From NCBI RefSeq assembly GCF_005222815.1, contig NZ_STGB01000005.1, positions 186,001 to 250,000 of the forward strand: 64,000 nucleotides of DNA, in the 5' to 3' direction. The position numbers and the translations under genes were made by a program. Positions 8,542 through 17,144 of the stretch are shown one piece after another. The notes under the pieces were generated by a model. That model made no database searches, was not told the DNA's origin, and was given only the letters and a program-made list of their open reading frames with translations. Source of the stretch: Roseomonas sp. AR75. GTDB lineage: Bacteria; Pseudomonadota; Alphaproteobacteria; Acetobacterales; Acetobacteraceae. Position 1 is the stretch's first letter. Every line of letters starts with the position of its first letter.

Positions 8542-9573
8542 ATGCCCGGCACATCCAAGAAGACCCTTGCGCCGCCGCCGGAGAGCTGGCCGGACGACCC
8601 GCTCGGCCGCGCGCTGCGCCTTGGTGTGGGGAAGCCCGGCCGGGTGGTGCTCCGCATCGAGGAAGCTGCGCCGCACCGGCGCAAGGTGGCGCGGGCGCTG
8701 CTGCAGGAAGGCGCACTGGCCGCCGGCGGGCAGGTGCTGGACGGGCGGCGCGGCGACCTGCTGCTGGTCGGCGCCGAGGCCGGGCGCGCGGCACGGCTGC
8801 GCCACCTGCTGGAACGCCTGGTCGGCCCTGCCGGCACGCTGATCTGGTCACTGGAGCACGATGCCGCCGCGCTGGCGGCCTATGCCGCGGGCGGACCGCC
8901 CGCCCTGCCCCGCCCGGCGCAGCATGGCCCGGGGCTGGCAGCGCTGGATGCGCATCTGGCGGGGCTGGCGCTGCCGGACTTCATCCGCCGCTCCGGCGGC
9001 ACGGCGATCGGCGCGGCCGCGCCGCGCTTCCTGCGGCTGGAACCTGACCGCGCCCGCATCGCGGAGGCGCTCGGGCCGCTTGGCGGCGATACCGACCTGC
9101 TGGATCACGCGTCGCGCCACTTCGCCGCCCGGCTCCTGGCGGCCCTGGCCCGGGCGGAGGAGGCGCGGCCGCTGCTCGGCGCCGGTGGCCCGGCCCGGCT
9201 GCACCTGCCCTTGCCCCCTGCCCTGCCCTCCGGCGCCAGTGCCCCGCCGGGCGTGCTCGTCGCCACCATGCCGCTGGCCGAGGCCGGTGATCCCACCGGG
9301 CTGGAAGCTCGCCGCGCAAGGCTCGCGGCGTCCGGCATCGCGCTGGAACTGGATGGGCTGGACGCCGCCGCGCTGGCGGTGCTGGACCCGGCGGCGCTGC
9401 CGGGCGCGCTGCTGCGCCTGCACTGGTCGCCCGACCTCGCGGCCCCCGCCCCGCGCGCCGCGCTCGCCGCGCTGGATCCCGCGCGGCTGGTGCTGGCCGA
9501 CGCAACGACGGCGGAGGCACGGCACTTCGCGGCGGAACTCGGCATCGCGCAACTCGAAGGCGCCGCGCCGTGA
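8542..9573 (+). CDS. Degenerate EAL-like protein, first of a tandem pair
   Basis: 343 residues, cytoplasmic, very alanine/leucine-rich. It has no catalytic EAL, no ExLxR and no metal ligands. By eye it aligns with the next protein along its length: an N-terminal domain (about 33-115) with LDGRRGDLLLVG against FDLPNGDVVAVA, and a C-terminal part (about 235-340) with LLRLHWSPDL against MVRLRWSAEL and then ARLVLADATTAEA and AELGIAQLEG against HVVLAGVDRPAAI and EAGIRLFQG. Those are the last strands of an EAL barrel in eroded form. The GTG start of the next gene overlaps the stop by 4 bases. A role as a non-catalytic cyclic-di-GMP-related scaffold or regulator is inference. Confidence 0.75.
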   Translation: MPGTSKKTLAPPPESWPDDPLGRALRLGVGKPGRVVLRIEEAAPHRRKVARALLQEGALAAGGQVLDGRRGDLLLVGAEAGRAARLRHLLERLVGPAGTLIWSLEHDAAALAAYAAGGPPALPRPAQHGPGLAALDAHLAGLALPDFIRRSGGTAIGAAAPRFLRLEPDRARIAEALGPLGGDTDLLDHASRHFAARLLAALARAEEARPLLGAGGPARLHLPLPPALPSGASAPPGVLVATMPLAEAGDPTGLEARRARLAASGIALELDGLDAAALAVLDPAALPGALLRLHWSPDLAAPAPRAALAALDPARLVLADATTAEARHFAAELGIAQLEGAAP

Positions 9574-10733
9574 CCGCCCTGCCGCGGGACGGCGCAGGCC
9601 GCGCCGGAACGAAGGCCGCGCTGGACCTCGCCAGCCTGGTGCGGGAGAGCGTGGCCGCCGACGCAGCGCGGGAAGTGCTGCATCTGCGCCTCTCCGGCCT
9701 CGCCCCCGCGCTGCGCCGGCCGCATCACCGCCGCCTGCTGCGCGATGCGCTGGACAGCGCGCTGGCGGCGACGCGGGCGAACATCTTCGACCTGCCGAAT
9801 GGCGACGTCGTCGCCGTGGCGCGCGTGCCGGCACCGGCGCTGGAGCAGGCGCAGGCGGCGCTGCTGCGCAGCCTGGATGCCGGCTCGGCCGGCGCGGTGC
9901 GACGCCTGCGCCTGCCGGAGGAGGCGGCGCAGCTTCTCAGTGCCGCGGCCGAGAGCCTGGGCATGGAGCCGGCCGAGGCGGCCTCCGCCGAACCGGACAG
10001 CGGCGGGGCGGCGCCGCTGGGCAGCGCCGAACTCGCCGCCGCCGAACGCGCCCTGGCCGCGGCGGATCTCGAGCCCGCGACGCTCGCGCAATCCGTCTGC
10101 CGGCTCGACCCCGAAGGCGGCGCGCCGGAGCCGGTGTGGGAGGATCGTCGCATCGCCTGGGCGGCGCTGGGCGCGATGGTGCTGCCCGGCCGCGACCTGG
10201 ACGCCGCGCCCGCGCTGCTGCGCCGCCTGGGGCGGATGGCGGAAGGGCGCATGCTGATCGAGATGGCGCGGCCGGCGGCGCAGCTCGCCTGGCGGCCGGT
10301 CGGGCTGCCGCTGGCCCCGGCGACACTGGAAAGCGGCATCTTCGCGCGCTTCGCGGAGGCGCTGCCCGCCGGGCGGCGTGCGGAGGTGATCATCGGCCTG
10401 CGCCCCGCGGATGTGCTGGCCGACCCACGCACGGTGCGCCGCCTGTCGCCGCTGCTGCGCCAGCGCGGCTTCCGCCTGGCGCTGGACGACGCGACGCCGG
10501 CGCTGATCGCGCTGCTGCCGCCGGAGCGCCTGGGGCTCGACATGGTGCGGCTGCGCTGGTCGGCGGAGCTGCCTTCCTCGGTGCCGGATGCGGTGCGGCG
10601 CCTGCTGCAGGCCGCGTCGGAGCATGTGGTGCTGGCCGGGGTGGACCGGCCGGCCGCGATCGCCTGGGGCTGGGAGGCCGGCATCCGGCTGTTCCAGGGG
10701 CCGCTGATCGAAAGGCGGCGGCGGGGAGCGTAG
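9570..10733 (+). CDS. Degenerate EAL-domain protein, second of a tandem pair
   Basis: 387 residues from GTG 9570. Residues 30-130 form the same N-terminal domain as in the preceding protein. Residues 165-380 follow the EAL barrel: GFRLALDDATPA (300-311) stands where active enzymes have a LDDFGTG motif, then LGLDMVRLRWS for DVIKVDRQF, HVVLAGVDRPAAI for VVAEGVET, and IRLFQGPLI for the terminal DLAQGYLL. The EAL/ExLxR motif, the glutamate of the TE motif and most metal ligands are missing, so phosphodiesterase activity is not expected. It is convergent with an intact GGDEF-EAL gene 12 bases away. Confidence 0.8.
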   Translation: MTALPRDGAGRAGTKAALDLASLVRESVAADAAREVLHLRLSGLAPALRRPHHRRLLRDALDSALAATRANIFDLPNGDVVAVARVPAPALEQAQAALLRSLDAGSAGAVRRLRLPEEAAQLLSAAAESLGMEPAEAASAEPDSGGAAPLGSAELAAAERALAAADLEPATLAQSVCRLDPEGGAPEPVWEDRRIAWAALGAMVLPGRDLDAAPALLRRLGRMAEGRMLIEMARPAAQLAWRPVGLPLAPATLESGIFARFAEALPAGRRAEVIIGLRPADVLADPRTVRRLSPLLRQRGFRLALDDATPALIALLPPERLGLDMVRLRWSAELPSSVPDAVRRLLQAASEHVVLAGVDRPAAIAWGWEAGIRLFQGPLIERRRRGA

Positions 10734-10745
10734 CGCCCGCCGCTG

Positions 10746-13055
10746 CTACGCCGCCACGCGCGGGGTGGCCCCGGCCTGGGTCGCGCCCTTGCCGCAGAGC
10801 GCCGGCAGCGCCTGCGGCGGCACCGGCTCGCTCAGCAGGTAGCCCTGCGCCAGGTCGCAGCCCAGCGCCGCCAGCGCCTGCAACTGCCCGCGCGTCTCCA
10901 CGCCTTCCGCCACCACCTTGGCCGAGAGGCCGTGCGCCAGGCGGATCACCGCATCCACGATGTGCCGGCTCGGCCCCGGCTGCTCGATCCGGTCCACGAA
11001 TTGCCGGTCCACCTTGATCACGTCGAAGGCCAGGTGCTGCAGGTAGCCGAGCGAGGAATAGCCCGTGCCGAAATCGTCCAGCGCGACGCGCACGCCGAGC
11101 TTGCGGAGCGCCGCGACCTCGGCGGCGGCGCGGTCGGCGTTGCGCAGGAACACGCCTTCGGTCACTTCCACTTCCAGCAGCCGCGGATCGCCGCCGGTCG
11201 CGGCCAGGGCTTCCTGCACCATGCGGACGCCCTGCCCGGCGCCGAATTCCGCGGCGGAAAGGTTGACGGCGACCGGCACCTCCAGACCCTGCATGCGCCA
11301 GCGCAGCGCCTGGCGGCAGGCTTCCTCCAGCACGAAGCGCGTCAGGCGGTGGATCAGGCCGGTCTCCTCGGCGACGGGAATGAACAGGCTCGGCGGCACC
11401 CAGCCACGCTCGGGGTGGTGCCAGCGCAGCAGCGCCTCCGCGCCTTCCAGCGCGCCGTCGCGCAGGCGGAACTTGGGCTGGTAGGCCAGCACCATCTGCC
11501 CGACCGTCACCGCCTGGTGCAGGTCCTCCTCCAGCCGGCGGCGCTCCACCAGGCGCTCCTCCTGGTCGGCGGAGAAGACCACGTTGCGTCCGCGCCCGCC
11601 GGCCTTGGCGCGATACAGCGCGATATCCGCGCGCTGCAGCAGCGCCTCCGCCGTCTCGCCATGCAGCGGCGCCAGCGCCGTGCCGACGGAGCCGCCGCTG
11701 CGTAGCGTGTAGCCGGCGATGCGGAAGGGCCGCGCCAGCGCCTGCACCAGCCGCGCGGCGGTCTCCGCCGCCTCCTCCGGGCCGGCGATGTCGGGCTGGA
11801 TCACCGCGAATTCGTCGCCGCCGAGCCGCGCCAGCACGTCGCCCTGGCGCAGCGTGCCGGCCATGCGCGTGGCCGCCGCGATCAGCAACTGGTCGCCGAC
11901 GGGATGGCCGAGGCTGTCATTGACGGCCTTGAAGTCGTCGAGGTCGAGGCAGTGGACCGCGACCACGCGCGCGGCCCTGCCCGGCACCAGCGCCGCGCGC
12001 AGCCGCTCGGCGAACAGCACGCGGTTCGGCAGTCCGGTCAGCACGTCGTGCTCGGCGAGGAAGCGGATCCGCTCATCGGCCTCGCGCCGGTCGCTGACAT
12101 CGAGCCCGACCGAGACGACGCGCACCACTTCCGCCCCGGACAGCACGGGCGCCGAGGTGGTGATCAGGGTGCGCCGGCCGCCTTCCTGCGTCGGGACCTC
12201 ACGCTCCGCGGCGCCGCGCGGCTGGCGCTCGGCCAGCACGGCGGCGGCATCGCGTTCCAGCCAGGGCGCGGCGCCGATCTCCCCGGCGCGCCGCCCGATG
12301 AGCTGGGCATCGGAGGCGGGCAGGCGATAGAGGTCGCGCGCGGCGCCGTTGGCCAGCACGAAGCGGCCTTCCGCATCCACCGCCGTCACGGCGACCGGCA
12401 GCGCCTCCACCAGCACGCGCAGCGTCCGCTCGGTGTCCATCGCGCGTCGCATGCCGCGGCGGAGCAGTGCCATCAGCAGGGCCGAGCTCAGCGCGATGCC
12501 GACGATGCAGGCGGTGAAGACCAGCGAGAGGCGCGATGCATTGGCCTGGGCCAGCGTGACTGCCTCCGCGCGTTCCAGGTGCAGCGCGACGTTGAGGCTG
12601 GTGAGCTGGTCCTCCGCCGAATCCAGCACGACAAGGATGCGCGCGCGCTCGACGCGATCCTCCGGGCGGAAGGCGATGATCGCGGGCTCGATGGCCTCGA
12701 GCGATTCCAGCAGCCCGGCGATGCTGCCGAGCTGGCGGTGCACCGCCTCCGTCGTCTCGGCATTCTCCGGCGTCAGCAGCGCGACGCGGCTCAGCAGGAT
12801 CTCGAAGCGGTCGAGCAGGGTCTCGTCCTGGGGCTCAGCGTCCAGCTCGCCCATGCGCAGCATGGCGCTGCGCGTGCGGTGCAGCTCGACCAGGGCCTGG
12901 CTGCTGTACCAGACGGAGACGCGCTGCGACTGGTTCTCCAGCCGGTACTGCTGCACGGCATGCTGCAGGGCCACGCCGATGGAGGCGGCGAAGAGCAGCG
13001 CCGCACCGGCAGCCAGGAACAGCGGCGCTCGACGCCGCGGCGCTGCGCCGCGCAT
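10746..13055 (-). CDS. Membrane-bound PAS-GGDEF-EAL cyclic-di-GMP cyclase/phosphodiesterase
   Basis: 769 residues. Transmembrane helices at about 11-31 and 178-198 frame a helical periplasmic sensor region (about 35-170). A PAS domain follows (210-325), then a GGDEF domain with intact LGGDEF (411-416) and an upstream RxxD (R403, D406) at the spacing of the product-inhibition I-site. The EAL domain (about 510-745) has GAEALLRW (E540), EVTEG, LDDFGTGYSSLG and VVAEGVET, all intact. Both synthesis and hydrolysis of cyclic-di-GMP are possible. It lies 6 bases downstream of a periplasmic-protein gene, probably in one transcript, which suggests that protein feeds signals to the sensor loop. Confidence 0.92.
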   Translation of the reverse strand: MRGAAPRRRAPLFLAAGAALLFAASIGVALQHAVQQYRLENQSQRVSVWYSSQALVELHRTRSAMLRMGELDAEPQDETLLDRFEILLSRVALLTPENAETTEAVHRQLGSIAGLLESLEAIEPAIIAFRPEDRVERARILVVLDSAEDQLTSLNVALHLERAEAVTLAQANASRLSLVFTACIVGIALSSALLMALLRRGMRRAMDTERTLRVLVEALPVAVTAVDAEGRFVLANGAARDLYRLPASDAQLIGRRAGEIGAAPWLERDAAAVLAERQPRGAAEREVPTQEGGRRTLITTSAPVLSGAEVVRVVSVGLDVSDRREADERIRFLAEHDVLTGLPNRVLFAERLRAALVPGRAARVVAVHCLDLDDFKAVNDSLGHPVGDQLLIAAATRMAGTLRQGDVLARLGGDEFAVIQPDIAGPEEAAETAARLVQALARPFRIAGYTLRSGGSVGTALAPLHGETAEALLQRADIALYRAKAGGRGRNVVFSADQEERLVERRRLEEDLHQAVTVGQMVLAYQPKFRLRDGALEGAEALLRWHHPERGWVPPSLFIPVAEETGLIHRLTRFVLEEACRQALRWRMQGLEVPVAVNLSAAEFGAGQGVRMVQEALAATGGDPRLLEVEVTEGVFLRNADRAAAEVAALRKLGVRVALDDFGTGYSSLGYLQHLAFDVIKVDRQFVDRIEQPGPSRHIVDAVIRLAHGLSAKVVAEGVETRGQLQALAALGCDLAQGYLLSEPVPPQALPALCGKGATQAGATPRVAA

Positions 13056-13061
13056 GCGGGA

Positions 13062-13568
13062 TCAGGAGATCGTGATCGTCCGCAGCTGCCAGATCGCACG
13101 CTCGCGCACGGTCGGCACGTCCAGCTCGGGGCGCTGCGACCAGGGGAAGATCATCCAGACCGGTCCGCGGTCGCGGATGCGCAGCGGCTGGTCGTCCTGC
13201 CGCGTGGCGAGGAAGGCGCCCTGCTGCACGAGCTCGGCGAGGGGCGCCGTCACCGCATAGTCGTTGAGCGCCACCAGCCGCAGCGTCCCTCCCTGCGCGC
13301 CGACATGCGCCAGCAGCGTCTCCAGCCTCACGCCGGCGAAGCTCTGCGGCGTGGTGCCGGTCCAGACGGTGCGGGTGACGAGGTCCGCGCGGCCGAGCGC
13401 CTCCAGCGCGGCAAGGTCGAAACGCGCGCCGTCCGGCGCGGCGATCCTGCCGGTGACGCGCAGGATCTCGCGCCCGCGCGGCTGCGTCGGCGCCTCCGGC
13501 GACTGTTGCGCGAGGACCGACGGTGCGGCTGCAAGAAGCGGCAGCAGCAGGAAGCGGCGGCGTAGCAT
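13062..13568 (-). CDS. Exported molybdopterin-oxidoreductase-fold protein, partner of the GGDEF-EAL protein
   Basis: 168 residues from the ATG at 13566-13568, with a signal peptide (RRRFLLLPLLAAAPSVLAQ) cleaved near residue 20. The mature part resembles the central fold of sulfite-oxidase-like proteins in short form: ILRVTGRIAAPDGARFDLAALEAL, then TVWTGTTPQSFAGVRLETLL, LVALNDYAVTAPLAEL, and GPVWMIFPWSQRPEL. The cysteine that binds molybdenum in true enzymes is absent, so it is more likely a binding or sensing protein than a catalyst. The stop is 6 bases before the GGDEF-EAL start on the same strand. The pairing suggests a periplasmic ligand sensor for cyclic-di-GMP signalling; this is inference. 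Confidence 0.75.
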   Translation of the reverse strand: MLRRRFLLLPLLAAAPSVLAQQSPEAPTQPRGREILRVTGRIAAPDGARFDLAALEALGRADLVTRTVWTGTTPQSFAGVRLETLLAHVGAQGGTLRLVALNDYAVTAPLAELVQQGAFLATRQDDQPLRIRDRGPVWMIFPWSQRPELDVPTVRERAIWQLRTITIS

Positions 13569-13690
13569 GGCGGGTTCCCTCGATGAGCGGGCCTTGCCCG
13601 GTTCCGGCAACACTGTGCGGCCCGCCACTGAACGGAGCGTTAAGGCGGACACCGTTGCCGTCGGTGGCGTGCCTCGCCTATGCCGGCGCG

Positions 13691-14449
13691 ATGACCGCAA
13701 CTCCCGCGCTCCGCGTCGAGGCGCTGACCAAACGCTACCGGCCCGACGCACCCGACGCGGTGGCGGCGCTGGACTTCACCATGCCGCGTGGCGCGACCTG
13801 GGGCCTGCTGGGCGGCAACGGCGCCGGCAAGACCACCACCATCGCCATGCTGCTCGGCCTGCTGGTGCCGACCTCCGGCCGCATCCTGGCACTCGGCCAC
13901 GACATGGCGACCGACCGCTTCGCCGCGCTGGCGCGGATGAATTTCTCCTCGCCCTACGTGGCCTTGCCGCACCGGCTGAGCGTGGCGGAGAACCTGAGGG
14001 TCTATGCGCATCTCTACGGCGTGCCGGGCGCGGATGCGCGGATCAGGGAGCTGGCGGAGCAGCTGCAGCTCACCGAGTTGCTTTCCCGCCCGGCGGGCGA
14101 GCTCTCGGCCGGGCAGAAGACGCGCGTGGCGCTGGCCAAGGCGCTGATCAACCGGCCCGAATTGCTGCTGCTGGACGAGCCGACCGCGAGCCTCGATCCC
14201 GACACCGGCGACTGGGTGCGCAGCTGGCTGGAACGCTACCGCGCCGAGACCGGCTGCGCGATCCTGCTCGCCAGCCACAACATGGGCGAGGTCGAACGGC
14301 TCTGCGACCACGTCCTGGTGCTGAAGCAGGGCCGCGTGGTCGATGCCGGCAGCCCGGCCGCGCTGCTGGAACGCTATGGCCGCGACGACCTGGAGGATGT
14401 GTTCCTCGACATCGCGCGCGACCGGCAGCGGCTGGAGCCCACGCCATGA
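13691..14449 (+). CDS. ABC-2 type transporter ATP-binding protein
   Basis: 252 residues from ATG 13691. Walker A is GGNGAGKT (41-48), the signature is LSAGQKTR (138-145), a variant of LSGGQ, and Walker B with the catalytic Glu is LLLLDEPTASLD (158-169). The H-loop is SHNMGE. The Q-loop region reads NFSSPYVALPHRLSV, which lacks the usual glutamine. The start of the permease gene overlaps the stop by 4 bases (ATGA), so a 1:1 complex is likely. The substrate is unknown; the subfamily exports drugs, polysaccharides or lipids. It is divergent from the periplasmic-protein/GGDEF-EAL operon. Confidence 0.92.
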   Translation: MTATPALRVEALTKRYRPDAPDAVAALDFTMPRGATWGLLGGNGAGKTTTIAMLLGLLVPTSGRILALGHDMATDRFAALARMNFSSPYVALPHRLSVAENLRVYAHLYGVPGADARIRELAEQLQLTELLSRPAGELSAGQKTRVALAKALINRPELLLLDEPTASLDPDTGDWVRSWLERYRAETGCAILLASHNMGEVERLCDHVLVLKQGRVVDAGSPAALLERYGRDDLEDVFLDIARDRQRLEPTP

Positions 14450-15249
14450 GCGCGCTCGCGCTGCGTCGCATCTGGGGCCTGATGTATCGCCACCTCGCGC
14501 TCTATCGGCGTTCCTGGCCGCGCGTGCTGGAGCTGATGTACTGGCCCGTGCTGCAGATGGTCGTGTGGGGCTTCGTCACCGCCTACCTGGCCGGGGTGCA
14601 GAACAACGTCGCCTCCGTCGCGGCTGGCGTGCTGCTGGGCGGCGTGCTGCTGTGGGAGGTGGCGGTGCGCAGCCAGATGGGCTTCGCGATCTCCTTCCTC
14701 GAAGAGATCTGGTCGCGCAACCTCGGCCATGTCTTCGTCAGCCCGCTGCGCCCGCTGGAGCTGGTGGCCGGGCTGATCGGGATGAGCATGATCCGCATGC
14801 TGGCGGGCGTGATCCCCGCGATGATCCTGGCCTTCATGCTGTACGGCTTCGGCCTGTGGAGCCTCGGGCCGGTGCTGGTGCTGTTCTTCGCGGCGCTGAT
14901 GGCGATGGGCTGGGCCGTCGCGCTCGGCGTAACGGCGCTGATCCTGCGCCACGGCGCGGGGGCGGAGCCGCTGGCCTGGAGCGTGCTGTTCGGGCTGACG
15001 CCCTTCGCCGCGGTGTTCTATCCCGTCAGCGTGCTGCCTGGCTGGTTGCAGCCGCTGGCCTGGATGATCCCCGCCGCGCATGTGTTCGAAGGCATGCGCG
15101 CGGCGCTGCTGCAGGGCACCATCGCCTGGGGCCACCTGGCCGCCGCCTTCGCGCTGGACCTGGTCTGGCTGGCAGGCCTCGGCTGGCTGTTCCTGCGCCA
15201 GTTCCAGGGGGCGCGCGTGCGCGGGGCGCTGCTGAACATCGGGGAGTAG
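14446..15249 (+). CDS. ABC-2 type transporter permease
   Basis: 267 residues with about six hydrophobic helices. The N terminus (LMYRHLALYRRSWPRVLELMYWPVLQMVVWGFVT) is the coupling-helix and first-helix region of ABC-2 membrane proteins, and the C-terminal part carries LTPFAAVFYPVSVLPGWLQPLAWMIPAAHVFEGMR, the typical ABC-2 C-terminal signature. It pairs with the ATPase encoded just upstream, overlapping by 4 bases. No further component (periplasmic or accessory) is encoded nearby, so the exporter is probably a simple half-size pair that dimerises. Confidence 0.9.
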   Translation: MSALALRRIWGLMYRHLALYRRSWPRVLELMYWPVLQMVVWGFVTAYLAGVQNNVASVAAGVLLGGVLLWEVAVRSQMGFAISFLEEIWSRNLGHVFVSPLRPLELVAGLIGMSMIRMLAGVIPAMILAFMLYGFGLWSLGPVLVLFFAALMAMGWAVALGVTALILRHGAGAEPLAWSVLFGLTPFAAVFYPVSVLPGWLQPLAWMIPAAHVFEGMRAALLQGTIAWGHLAAAFALDLVWLAGLGWLFLRQFQGARVRGALLNIGE

Positions 15250-15298
15250 AATCCGCCGCCCACGCGACGATATGCTGCGGGCGAGAGGAGCACGGCGC

Positions 15299-15793
15299 AT
15301 GGACCTGCCGCCACGCTACGAGGAGGACGTCTACGCCTGGGCGCTGCACCAGGCGGCGGTGCTGCGCCGCCTAAAGGACGCCGGCCTGGTGCTGCCGAAC
15401 GACCTCGACCTGGAGAACGTGGCGGAGGAGATCGAGTCCTTGGGCAACGAGCAGCTGTTCCAGGTGGAGAGCAACCTGGAGCAGGCGCTGCTGCACCTGC
15501 TGAAACTGGCGACGGAGCCGGCTGCTGATCCCGCCAGGCACTGGGTCACCGAGACTCGCGCATTCCTGCGCACGGCCCGCAAGCGCTACCGGCCGTCGAT
15601 GCGCCGCTTGCTGGACCTCGATGCGCTCTGGGGAGGCCTTGTCCGACAGCTCCGGGTGGAGGCACGGCAGGAGGACCGGTCACCGCCGCCGCTGCCCGCG
15701 TCCATGCCCTTCACCCTCGACGACCTGCTCGACGAGGATGCCGACCCGCGCGCCCTCGCCAATCGCCTCGCCGCGCTGATCCCGCCCGCGTAA
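15299..15793 (+). CDS. DUF29 domain-containing protein
   Basis: 164 residues from ATG 15299, chosen because GAGAGGAG lies just upstream; an earlier in-frame start at 15272 would add nine residues. The protein shows the DUF29 pattern: YEEDVYAWALHQAAVLR, then NLDLDLENVAEEIESLG-like text and several helices with repeated leucines (EQALLHLLKLAT). DUF29 proteins are small, helical and of unknown function, common in cyanobacteria and alphaproteobacteria and often present in several copies. It stands alone between the ABC exporter and a glycoside-hydrolase-like gene. Confidence 0.85.
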   Translation: MDLPPRYEEDVYAWALHQAAVLRRLKDAGLVLPNDLDLENVAEEIESLGNEQLFQVESNLEQALLHLLKLATEPAADPARHWVTETRAFLRTARKRYRPSMRRLLDLDALWGGLVRQLRVEARQEDRSPPPLPASMPFTLDDLLDEDADPRALANRLAALIPPA

Positions 15794-15822
15794 CCCGCGC
15801 GCGCCCCGTGCGTTGGGCGCGC

Positions 15823-17112
15823 ATGCGCCAGGACCCACCCGCCTTCCTCTTCGCCACCGGCATCGAGAACTCCAACCCCCGCATCAAGGGCGGCACGCTG
15901 CGCGTGGACGAGATGGCCCGCTGCGGCCATTACGAGCGCTGGCGCGAGGATTTCGCGCTGGTGCAGGAGCTCGGCCTGCGCTTCCTGCGCTACGGGCCGC
16001 CCATCCACACCACCCTGCTCGGCGCCGGGCGGCACGACTGGGACTTCGCCGACCAGACCTTCGGCGAGTTGCAGCGGCGCGACATCGTGCCGATCGTCGA
16101 TCTCTGCCATTTCGGCGTGCCCGACTTCATCGGGGACTTCCAGAACCCGGACTTCCCACGGCTCTTCGCCGACTATGCCGGCGCCTTCGCGCGGCGCTTC
16201 CCCTGGGTGCAGCTCTACACCCCGGTGAACGAGATGTACATCTGCGCCCTGTTCTCCGCCCGCTACGGCTGGTGGAACGAGCAGCTCGCGACCGACCGCA
16301 GCTTCGTCACCGCATTGAAGCACGTCGTCGGCGGCAACCTGCTGGCGATGCGGGAGATCCTGAAGGTCCGCCCCGACGCGATCTTCATCCAGTCCGAAAG
16401 CACAGAATACTTCCACGCCCAGAGCCCCGCCGCGATCGGCCCGGCCGAGATCCGCAACCAGGAGCGCTTCCTCTCGCTCGACCTCAACTACGGCCGCCGC
16501 GTGGACAGCGGCATGTACGAATATCTCATGGATTCCGGCATGACGCGGGAAGAGTACCACTTCTTCCTCGCCCACTCGCCGCTCAAGCGCCACTGCATCA
16601 TGGGCAACGACTACTACTGGACCAACGAGCACCTGGTGCATGAGGACGGGCACACCCGCGCTTCGGGCGAGGTGTTCGGCTATGCCGTCCTGACGCGCCA
16701 GTATCACGACCGCTACGGCCTGCCGGTGATGCACACCGAGACCAACATCCGCGACGACAACGAGGGCGACGCCGAACGCTGGCTCTGGAAGCAATGGGCA
16801 AACGTGCTGCGCGTGCGCAACGACGGCGTGCCGGTGATCGGCTTCACCTGGTACTCGCTGACCGACCAGGTGGATTGGGACACCGCGCTGCGCGAGGACA
16901 ATGGCCATGTCGACAAGGTTGGCCTGTACGACCTCGAGCGGAGGATCCGCCCGGTCGGACGCGCCTATCAGCGCCTTGTCGCGCAGTGGCGGGAGGTGCT
17001 GCCGGCGCAATCGCTCTGCCTGCAGGTGCCGGTTGTGATGCCGAGCGCCTATGAGGGCGAGGGCCTCCCCGAGGCCTATTGGGCGCGGCAGGCCAGCATG
17101 CGGCGCGGGTAG
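15823..17112 (+). CDS. Family-1-like glycoside hydrolase
   Basis: 429 residues from ATG 15823 (a GTG five codons earlier is an alternative). No signal peptide, so it should be cytoplasmic. It follows the GH1 (beta/alpha)8 barrel: an N-terminal start with FATGIENSNP, the acid/base glutamate in LYTPVNEMYI (E137), and the probable nucleophile in MHTETNIRDD (E306). VIGFTWYSLTDQVDW precedes the C terminus as in GH1 enzymes. The sugar specificity cannot be told. Some proteins of this branch are annotated as beta-glucosidase or dTDP-4-dehydrorhamnose-reductase-like sugar-processing enzymes. A histidine phosphatase gene follows after 32 bases. Confidence 0.8.
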   Translation: MRQDPPAFLFATGIENSNPRIKGGTLRVDEMARCGHYERWREDFALVQELGLRFLRYGPPIHTTLLGAGRHDWDFADQTFGELQRRDIVPIVDLCHFGVPDFIGDFQNPDFPRLFADYAGAFARRFPWVQLYTPVNEMYICALFSARYGWWNEQLATDRSFVTALKHVVGGNLLAMREILKVRPDAIFIQSESTEYFHAQSPAAIGPAEIRNQERFLSLDLNYGRRVDSGMYEYLMDSGMTREEYHFFLAHSPLKRHCIMGNDYYWTNEHLVHEDGHTRASGEVFGYAVLTRQYHDRYGLPVMHTETNIRDDNEGDAERWLWKQWANVLRVRNDGVPVIGFTWYSLTDQVDWDTALREDNGHVDKVGLYDLERRIRPVGRAYQRLVAQWREVLPAQSLCLQVPVVMPSAYEGEGLPEAYWARQASMRRG

Positions 17113-17144
17113 TCGGCTTCGGCGGCGCGGAGTAGAGGGAGCGG

